Source: an uncultured Clostridium sp.
GTDB taxonomy: Bacteria > Bacillota > Clostridia > Lachnospirales > Lachnospiraceae
Length of the DNA stretch: 17,634 nucleotides
Assembly: GCA_934438135.1 (NCBI GenBank)
Contig: CAKSBP010000054.1
Coordinates: forward strand, 1 to 17,634
Direction of reading: 5' to 3'
Translations under genes and position numbers: made by a program
Part shown: positions 7,739 through 15,200 of the stretch, piece after piece
Layout: each line of letters opens with the position of its first letter
Position numbering within the stretch: the stretch's first letter is position 1
Notes under the pieces: generated by a model
Databases searched by the model: none
Told to the model about the DNA's origin: nothing
The model's input: the letters and a program-made list of their open reading frames with translations, nothing else

Positions 7739-10700
7739 TTAATCTAATAAGTTCATGATTTCGTCAAATGTTTCATCTGAAATGTCTTCTATTCTATTGT
7801 CTTCTTCCGATTCTGCCTCTTCATAATTCTCTCCTTCATTCATCATATCAGCCAGCACTAGAGACAGTTTTTCTTCAAATTCTTCACAGAATTCCATATC
7901 CAAATATTCTGCATTGAAAGTCAATTCCATATTCAGTTCTTCCTTATTAAAATAGATGTCTACAATTATGTAATTAGTCATGATATTCGCTTCGGATATC
8001 TCACGTATATTACATTCTGTAATAATTGACCATAATTGCTGGTTTTCAAAATACTCTTCGTAGTCTCCCATAAAGTTAAAGCAGAGTAAGGAATCTCGGC
8101 TTCTTTGTATCTTTTCATACTTCTTCAATACATGGTATCCAATACCATAATGTGGAACTTCATTCAATGTCTTTTCGATCTGTTTTAATAACTCCTTCAT
8201 ACTATCTGCGTATCGGATACAGATAGGATAGATCGCTGTAAACCATCCGAGCGTACGATCAATTGATATGTGTTCTAGCATGTCATTTCTACCTTGGCTC
8301 TCCATATCAACTGATATGCTGTCACCTTGTAACAAGGAGTTGGCGGTCTTAACAATAGCCGCTAACAAAATATCCTGTACCTTTGCATGTAGTGCGTCAG
8401 CTAGAACATATCGAATAATTTCGGTGTCCTTTTTTCCCCATACAAGTTTTCTAACAATACGTTTTACAGGAACATCCGTCTTCTTTTCCAAATCAATCTC
8501 TTCTATTTCATGGTTTACCTTTTCCCAATATGCAGTATCAGAGTCAAAATATCCTGCATCATATGCCTTATCCATTGCATTTACCCATTCTTTATAGGAA
8601 GCAGTCTTTGGCTGTACGATTATTTCACTCTGATTCTTAACCTGGTTATAGATAGAGTCCATATCCTCAATAAGTATGTTCCATGAGACTCCATCTACGG
8701 CTAAATGGTGTATTGCAAGGAACAATAAATCTGCTTCTCCTTTATGAATCAGGCAACACTTCATCAATGGCCCATGTTCCAGATCAGTATCCTGCATTAA
8801 ATTCTCGCAATAGGATTTGATCTTTTGCTGTGCTACAGATTCATTCTCATCTTGGATCTGTAACTGCTCACAATTAACCAGCTTACACTCCTTTGTACTT
8901 AATACAATTTGTTTTCCTTCTCTGAATACAACACGAAGCATATCGTGATGTTCCAACAGTTTTGCTAATGTATACTCTAATATCTCCACATCTATTCTTT
9001 CACTACTCTTTAGCAGAATAGACTGGTAGTAATATTGACTCTGCTCATATGGCACTTTGAAAAATTCCTGCTGTATTGGTGCTTTCGCATATTCTCCATT
9101 TACTTCACCTTGCTCATACTTAAGGATATCCTCACAAAGCGTTAACCGCTCACCAATTTCCTCTAATGTGTTCGCCTGCATCAGATCTTTTATCAGTAAT
9201 TCATATCCATACTTTTTAAGCTGTGCCACAAATCGCATTGCCTTAATGGAATCTCCGCCAAGATCGAAGAAATTATCATATATACTGACTTTCTTAACTC
9301 CTAGTATATCACGAAACAGCTGTACAAGTATCGATTCTTTCTTATCTCTTGCTGTGACGAATTCCACGGTACGGTCATTCTGTATATCTGGAAGCATTTT
9401 CTTATTTAGTTTTCCATTTTCCGTCACAGGTAACTGATTGATGATCGCAAAGTGTGCTGGAATCATGTAATCTGGCAGATTCTTGGCAAGTTCTTTCTTG
9501 ATTTCATGGAATGATAACTGCTGTTTGCTAACAATATATGCATTAATGCACTTTGTTCCAGATAAATCATTTCGAGCTACTGTCACCGCATCTTCCACGC
9601 CATCAATCTTTCTCAGATGTGTTTCTATTTCACCTAACTCGATTCGGAATCCTCTAATCTTAATCTGCTCGTCCATACGTCCCATATAGTGAAGATTGCC
9701 CTCTTCATCCCAGCATGCATAGTCACCAGAACGGTATAACCTTCCATCTCGAAATGTATTCTTGATAAACTTACTGCTAGTAAGTTCTTCTCTATTCAGG
9801 TACCCACGTCCAACTCCTGTTCCGCCAACGAACATTTCACCTTTAACACCAATTGGGCAGAGACAGTTTCCTTCGTCTAATACATAAACCTCATATCCAA
9901 TTAATGGTCTTCCAATACTATTTATATTGTTATCAATTTCATAATCAGTTACTTTCTTAAAGGTAACATGCACGGTTGTTTCCGTAATGCCATACATATT
10001 AATGAATTCCGTCTGCTTATATAGCATTCTCCATGTTTTTAGTTTCGCAACCTCCAATGCCTCGCCACCGAATATAACATTTCTAATGGATAAATCATAC
10101 TTTTTCTGTTCTTTCTCGAATTCCGATAATGCATAAAATGCAAGCGGCGTCTGGCTAAGTATCGTAACTTTATTCTCAACTAGCTTCTTACGCATCGTTT
10201 CAATTTCCTTGCATTCCTCTTTTGTAAATATTACAAGTTTTCCACCTGTAAACAGCGGTCCGTAAATCTCCCAAATGGAGAAGTCAAAATTGCAGTTGTG
10301 GCTACAGCTCCATACATCATCATCCGTAAAATCAAACAACGGAAGATTATTGTAGATCAGACTCGTTACATTTCGATGCTCAATCATCATGCCTTTTGGC
10401 TTTCCTGTTGTTCCGGATGTATAGATAATATAGGCAGCGTAATCATTTTCAATCGAGTATTCCAGCATTTCTGGTAAAACACTCATCTCTGAAAATACCT
10501 TTTCTGCCGAAAAAACATGTGCTTTATCCGAATATTTCACCTCATCTTGTTTTCTGCAGATTATCCATGACGAGTAACTATCTTCTAACATGTAATCCAT
10601 TCTATCTTCTGGCAGCATTGGATCAATTGGCAAATAGGTACATCCTGTTTTCAGAATTCCAAGCACGGTTACAATAAAGTCACTACTCTTATCTAATATA

Positions 10701-12244
10701 ACCGCGACAATCTCTTTCTGCTTGATACCTTTTTCCATAAGGTAACCTGCCAGTTGATTCGAGTAACTCTCTAATTCCTGATAGCTGTAGCTTTTCACAC
10801 CATCTGTAACTGCTATTTTGTCTGGAACTCTTGCTGCCTGCAAACGAATTGCTTCTGGAATCGTTAATTTGCTATATTCCTTTGGTCCAATGGAATAATA
10901 GTTATTCACCAGCAGTTCCTTTTCCTCATCTATAATACATTCATACTCCTGAACCATTTTCGAGGAATCTTTTATTACTTCTGATAATAGTTTCAAAAAG
11001 GTTTTGATTAATCTTTGAGCCGTGTTCTGGTTATAGTATAATCCATTATAAGTTAAGTATAACTGAACTCCATCCTTCTTTTTCTTAATCAGCAAATTGT
11101 AATCATATTTTCCCCAGCCCAGATTATTCTCGATCTCCTCGAATCTTTCGTCCTGTTTTTCGCTCTCTTCCTCATACTGGAACAAAATATCAAACAATGC
11201 TGTTCTACTCATATCCTTCACAGGTTTCAATTCTGTTACAAGCTTATCAAATGGGATATCACTGTTTTTATCGGCTTGTTCCAAAGTACTCTTTGTCTTA
11301 TTAAGAAATCCTTGGAAATCACATGCTTCCTCATAGTCATCAGACAGCAATACTAGATTGGCAATTGGTCCAATCGTGTTCTTTAGCCCTGAATCTTTTC
11401 GATTCAAAATGCTTGTACCAATATTGATTTCTTTTAAACCAGACATTTTATACATGAGAAGTTTAAATACGGAAAGGAAGAATACCTCATTACTGCATTG
11501 CATCCTGTTTGCCGTAGCTTCTATCTGCTCCATGAGTTTGCCATCTATTTGCTCTAAATAAGTGCTGGCATCATAAATGTGGATTAGTTTTCGGACACAG
11601 TCAATTGGAAGTTCCAATGCTTGAAGCTGTCTTCCAGATGCTTTTTTCTTCCAGTAAAGCATCTGGTCTTCTATCATTTCGTCTGGCATTTCCCTCTGCC
11701 ATTCACTAAAGTCAGCATACTGCAATTCCTTACCATCTGTACATTCCTGATTCTGTTCTAGCTGCACGTATTTTTGTATAAACGATTGCTTAACTAACTC
11801 CTTAGAATAGGAATCACATACAAAATGATGCATGGTAAAGAGAATATAATGTAAGTCTGATGTTACTTTCAAACAATATACTTTCATATAAGGAAAATGT
11901 AATCCATCTGCAAACGCATTTTCATTCAATTCCAACAACTTGGCAACTGGCTCTTTGTCGTCCTCGTTACCTTGTTCCAGATATTCGATACACAGGTAGT
12001 CTTTTGCTTCTCCAATATGCTGATAAAGTAATCCATCTTCATTAATAATATCCGTATGTAATATTTCATTTTCCTCAATCAAGTGTTGCACTGCACGCTC
12101 TACAATCTGATAATCCAGTTCAAAACAACACTTTAAGATTAATGGAATATTATGATACACCGTTCCTTTTTCGTATAATGTATCTCGCTCAAAGTTATCT
12201 ATAAACCAAAGTCTTTCCTGATGATATGATGCTTTCACCTTCAT
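7739..12244 (-). CDS. NRPS-2: C-A(Thr-like)-T-E module
   Basis: One-module synthetase, 1501 residues. Condensation domain 1-445 begins right at its C1 motif (SYHQERLWF) with no N-terminal docking extension; its active site is HHFVCDS (139-145), Ser replacing the usual Gly. Adenylation domain 455-955 has TSGTTGKPKG, FDFSIWE, MYGITETT, SGD and A10 Lys945. The pocket reads D654 F655 W658 S697 I724 G726 M750 V758 H759 K945: the threonine code with Asn to Ser at the fourth position, so threonine or a close analogue is inferred. Carrier Ser999 sits in GGDS. The epimerisation domain (1051-1465) has HHLAVDGVSW, an ESQGRN variant of EGHGRE that keeps the Glu, and RTLGWFT; it should deliver a D residue (D-allo-Thr if Thr). 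The acidic C-terminal tail (about 1470-1501) resembles donor docking tails after GrsA/TycA-type epimerases and would hand over to NRPS-3. Confidence 0.97.
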   Translation of the reverse strand: MKVKASYHQERLWFIDNFERDTLYEKGTVYHNIPLILKCCFELDYQIVERAVQHLIEENEILHTDIINEDGLLYQHIGEAKDYLCIEYLEQGNEDDKEPVAKLLELNENAFADGLHFPYMKVYCLKVTSDLHYILFTMHHFVCDSYSKELVKQSFIQKYVQLEQNQECTDGKELQYADFSEWQREMPDEMIEDQMLYWKKKASGRQLQALELPIDCVRKLIHIYDASTYLEQIDGKLMEQIEATANRMQCSNEVFFLSVFKLLMYKMSGLKEINIGTSILNRKDSGLKNTIGPIANLVLLSDDYEEACDFQGFLNKTKSTLEQADKNSDIPFDKLVTELKPVKDMSRTALFDILFQYEEESEKQDERFEEIENNLGWGKYDYNLLIKKKKDGVQLYLTYNGLYYNQNTAQRLIKTFLKLLSEVIKDSSKMVQEYECIIDEEKELLVNNYYSIGPKEYSKLTIPEAIRLQAARVPDKIAVTDGVKSYSYQELESYSNQLAGYLMEKGIKQKEIVAVILDKSSDFIVTVLGILKTGCTYLPIDPMLPEDRMDYMLEDSYSSWIICRKQDEVKYSDKAHVFSAEKVFSEMSVLPEMLEYSIENDYAAYIIYTSGTTGKPKGMMIEHRNVTSLIYNNLPLFDFTDDDVWSCSHNCNFDFSIWEIYGPLFTGGKLVIFTKEECKEIETMRKKLVENKVTILSQTPLAFYALSEFEKEQKKYDLSIRNVIFGGEALEVAKLKTWRMLYKQTEFINMYGITETTVHVTFKKVTDYEIDNNINSIGRPLIGYEVYVLDEGNCLCPIGVKGEMFVGGTGVGRGYLNREELTSSKFIKNTFRDGRLYRSGDYACWDEEGNLHYMGRMDEQIKIRGFRIELGEIETHLRKIDGVEDAVTVARNDLSGTKCINAYIVSKQQLSFHEIKKELAKNLPDYMIPAHFAIINQLPVTENGKLNKKMLPDIQNDRTVEFVTARDKKESILVQLFRDILGVKKVSIYDNFFDLGGDSIKAMRFVAQLKKYGYELLIKDLMQANTLEEIGERLTLCEDILKYEQGEVNGEYAKAPIQQEFFKVPYEQSQYYYQSILLKSSERIDVEILEYTLAKLLEHHDMLRVVFREGKQIVLSTKECKLVNCEQLQIQDENESVAQQKIKSYCENLMQDTDLEHGPLMKCCLIHKGEADLLFLAIHHLAVDGVSWNILIEDMDSIYNQVKNQSEIIVQPKTASYKEWVNAMDKAYDAGYFDSDTAYWEKVNHEIEEIDLEKKTDVPVKRIVRKLVWGKKDTEIIRYVLADALHAKVQDILLAAIVKTANSLLQGDSISVDMESQGRNDMLEHISIDRTLGWFTAIYPICIRYADSMKELLKQIEKTLNEVPHYGIGYHVLKKYEKIQRSRDSLLCFNFMGDYEEYFENQQLWSIITECNIREISEANIMTNYIIVDIYFNKEELNMELTFNAEYLDMEFCEEFEEKLSLVLADMMNEGENYEEAESEEDNRIEDISDETFDEIMNLLD

Positions 12245-12262
12245 ATGTTCTACCTACCTCCG
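12242..12262 (-). promoter_or_regulatory. NRPS-1/NRPS-2 junction: in-frame TAG with embedded ribosome binding site
   Basis: On the minus strand the junction reads CGG AGG TAG GTA GAA CAT ATG. The last two Arg codons of NRPS-1 form the Shine-Dalgarno-like CGGAGG (12257-12262), 12 nt before the NRPS-2 ATG; a second AGG lies 8 nt before it. The stop (12254-12256) and the ATG are in the same frame with no other stop between them. Translation of NRPS-2 is therefore probably coupled to NRPS-1, and stop readthrough would give one continuous polypeptide. Confidence 0.8.
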
Positions 12263-15200
12263 TTTGATTCTCTGAATTTTTCCATAATTCTCTTGGGCAC
12301 TAAGATTAGTAGTTATCTGATTAATTTTCATGGTTTTCTCACTAAGCACCTTCTGCATGATAACTTGAAAACGCATACCCATTCGTTCGATTGTCTCTCT
12401 CTTAAACAGTTTTGTACAGTATTCTAGTGTCAGTTTTACCTGGTCGCCCATTTGAACAAAATTAAATACTAGGTCATATTTGCTTTGTTCTGACTTCATT
12501 TCTACGATTTCAAAATCCATACCCTGCTCGTCGTCTACCTGTTCATTCCAGTTAATATACTGTACCAAGATATCAAATAGCTGACCTCTTCCTGCCTTCG
12601 CTTTATTTTTTGTATTCGCAACTATCTTCTCAAATGGATAGTCCTGATATTCAAAAGCATCCTTGCAGATTTTCGTAGTGGCATCTACAACCTCCTCAAT
12701 CGAGCTATTGGAATCAAACTTTGTTCTGAGTGGAATCATATTTAAATAGTAGCCAATCTGCTGTTCCAGTTTCCAGTTATTTCTTCCCGCTACAATAGTT
12801 CCTAAAATAATATCACTTTGTCCCGTATACATATAAAGCAATATATTAATAACAGATACAAATGAAGTAAACATCGAACCGTTATGCTCTATGGAAAGTG
12901 CCTTCAACCTCTCCAATTCTTCCTTATTGAAGATAATATCTATGCTGCTTCCTTTCATGCTCCGTGGCAGAGTACGCTCAAAATCCGTATGCAATTCCAG
13001 TTGTGGTAAATCACCGCTCAACACGTCCATCCAGTATTGCGATTCCTTCTTCATAAACTGATCGGTTTCAAATAATTTTCTCTGCCATACAGAATAATCA
13101 ATATACTGTACTGGAAGTGGTTCCAACTTGATAGGACTGCCTTTTTCTATAGCAGTGTAAATTTGAATAAAGTCTTTCATAAACACTCTAAATGACCATG
13201 CATCGGAAATAATATGATGTGTCAAGTAAATGAATAAATATTTATCCACATCTATTTTGATTAAATGCATTCTTAACAAGTAGTCGTCAAGCAGATTGAA
13301 TTTGTAGTTCTCATAAACCTTAATGAAACGTTCTATTCGATTCTGACTCCAATCTTCTTCCTTTTGTATATACTTAAAGACTCTGTCTATACAATTCTGT
13401 ACAGGCATGATTCTTTGCATTACCTCGTCATCCTGTTTAAAGAACTGTGTTCTAAGAATACTGTGCCTTTCTAATACTTGTTCTACTGTCTGCCTGATAA
13501 TATCTGGTTCTACACTATTAAGCACAATTGGATAACATATGTTATACACTTCTGGTTCTTCTGCAACTGACGCGGCAATATAGAGTTCTTTTTGATTTAG
13601 GGATAATATCCCTTCCGTTCTTTCTTCCACTCGTTCTAATTCTGGAACATGTTGCGCTTCCTCAGTGTTGTTTTTCTCCATAACCAGTGCTACAACATCT
13701 TCAACAGTTCCATTATTGAAAAATGAGTTTAGACTTATGGATACTCCAAATTCCTTTCGGATACTGTTTATCACTTCCACTGCTTTAAGAGAATGACCTC
13801 CGTATTCAAAGAAATTATCGCTTATGCCCATTTCTTTTATGTTGAGTGTCTGGAGAAATATATCAAGTACTGTGGCTTCTATTTCATTTCTTGGCTGAAT
13901 GCATTGGCTGCTTGTCAGGGTTATATCTGGCAACTCCTTACGGTTTAACTTTCCATTCAATGTTAATGGTACTTTGTCGATCTGACAGAAGTATGCAGGG
14001 ATCATATATTCTGGAAGGCCACTCTTTAGTTTTCTTCTAACACTTGCAAAGTCTATCTCTTCATCTGACACAATATATGCATGTATGGCGTTTTCTCCAT
14101 TGGCATCCTTTTTAATAATTACTACAGCGTCCTGAATCTCTTCTAAGTTCCTTAGAACAGTTGTTATCTCATCTAGCTCAATACGAAATCCCCTAATCTT
14201 TATCTGCTGATCAATACGCCCTAAATATTCAATCCCACCATCTGGAAGCATTCTTGCTAAATCTCCTGAACGATATAAACGACCTTCTCTATAAGGATTC
14301 TTAACAAATTTGCTTGAGGTCAATTCTTCCCTATTCAGATAGCAACGTCCTAAACCTGCTCCGTATACGCAGATTTCTCCTGGCATGCCAATATCACACA
14401 ACTGATTTCCTCGCATAATATAGATACCAAGTGTAGGAATTGCAGAGCCAATGTCACTTATTCCATTTTCTATTTCCTGATCCCCGATCTCTTTGTAAGT
14501 AACATGTACCGTAGTTTCCGTAATTCCATACATATTGATAATCTTCACATCTCTGTGGTTCTGATGCCACTCCTTCAGTCGTTTAGGCTGTAAAGCCTCA
14601 CCACCAAAGATCAAATACCTGAGTGACTGCGTTTGCACATAACTCTCTGCTTCATCCATACTCATCAGCTGATAGAAAGCGGATGGAACTTGATTTAATA
14701 TGGTAACTTGTTCTTTTTGTATCATTTTCAGGAACTCATTGCTATTTTGCGCTGCTTCACGTGGAACTACTACAAGCTTTCCACCAAAGAGCAATGCACC
14801 ATACATCTCCCAGACAGAAAAATCGAAACAGAATGAGTGGAACATTGTCCAACAGTCATTTTCGCTAAAATCGAACTGGAATTCCTCGTTTTTCATGAGT
14901 CTTACTACATTTCTATGCTCAATGAGAACACCTTTTGGTTTGCCTGTAGTACCTGACGTATAGATAACATATAAAGCGTCCTCTGGTCTGCAATCTATGT
15001 CTGGATTTTCTTTATTGTCTTGATAGCTGGACTCGTCATATAAGGAAATAACCTTTTTATCCTCACTACATATAATCTCAACATTTCCCTTTAAAATAAT
15101 GGATACGCCAGAGTCTTCAATAATATAGTTTCTTCTTTCTTCTGGGTAAATCGGATCGATTGGCACATATGCACAACCTGCTTTTACGATAGCTAAGATA

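Noticed and set aside
8268..8597. 109-codon open frame on the plus strand
   Set aside because: Antisense to the NRPS-2 epimerase domain, which is fully explained by the minus-strand frame; no homology-like features.
9057..9437. 126-codon open frame on the plus strand
   Set aside because: It lies antisense inside NRPS-2 (the carrier and the end of the A domain), has no recognisable domain and is the kind of shadow frame expected opposite a long coding sequence.
9640..14950. Possible long DNA repeat between the two threonine-type A domains
   Set aside because: The proteins share blocks such as LNREELTSSKF and MYGITETTVHVT, but the DNA of the compared blocks has diverged clearly (by eye roughly 70% identity), so these are paralogous domains rather than a recent repeat.
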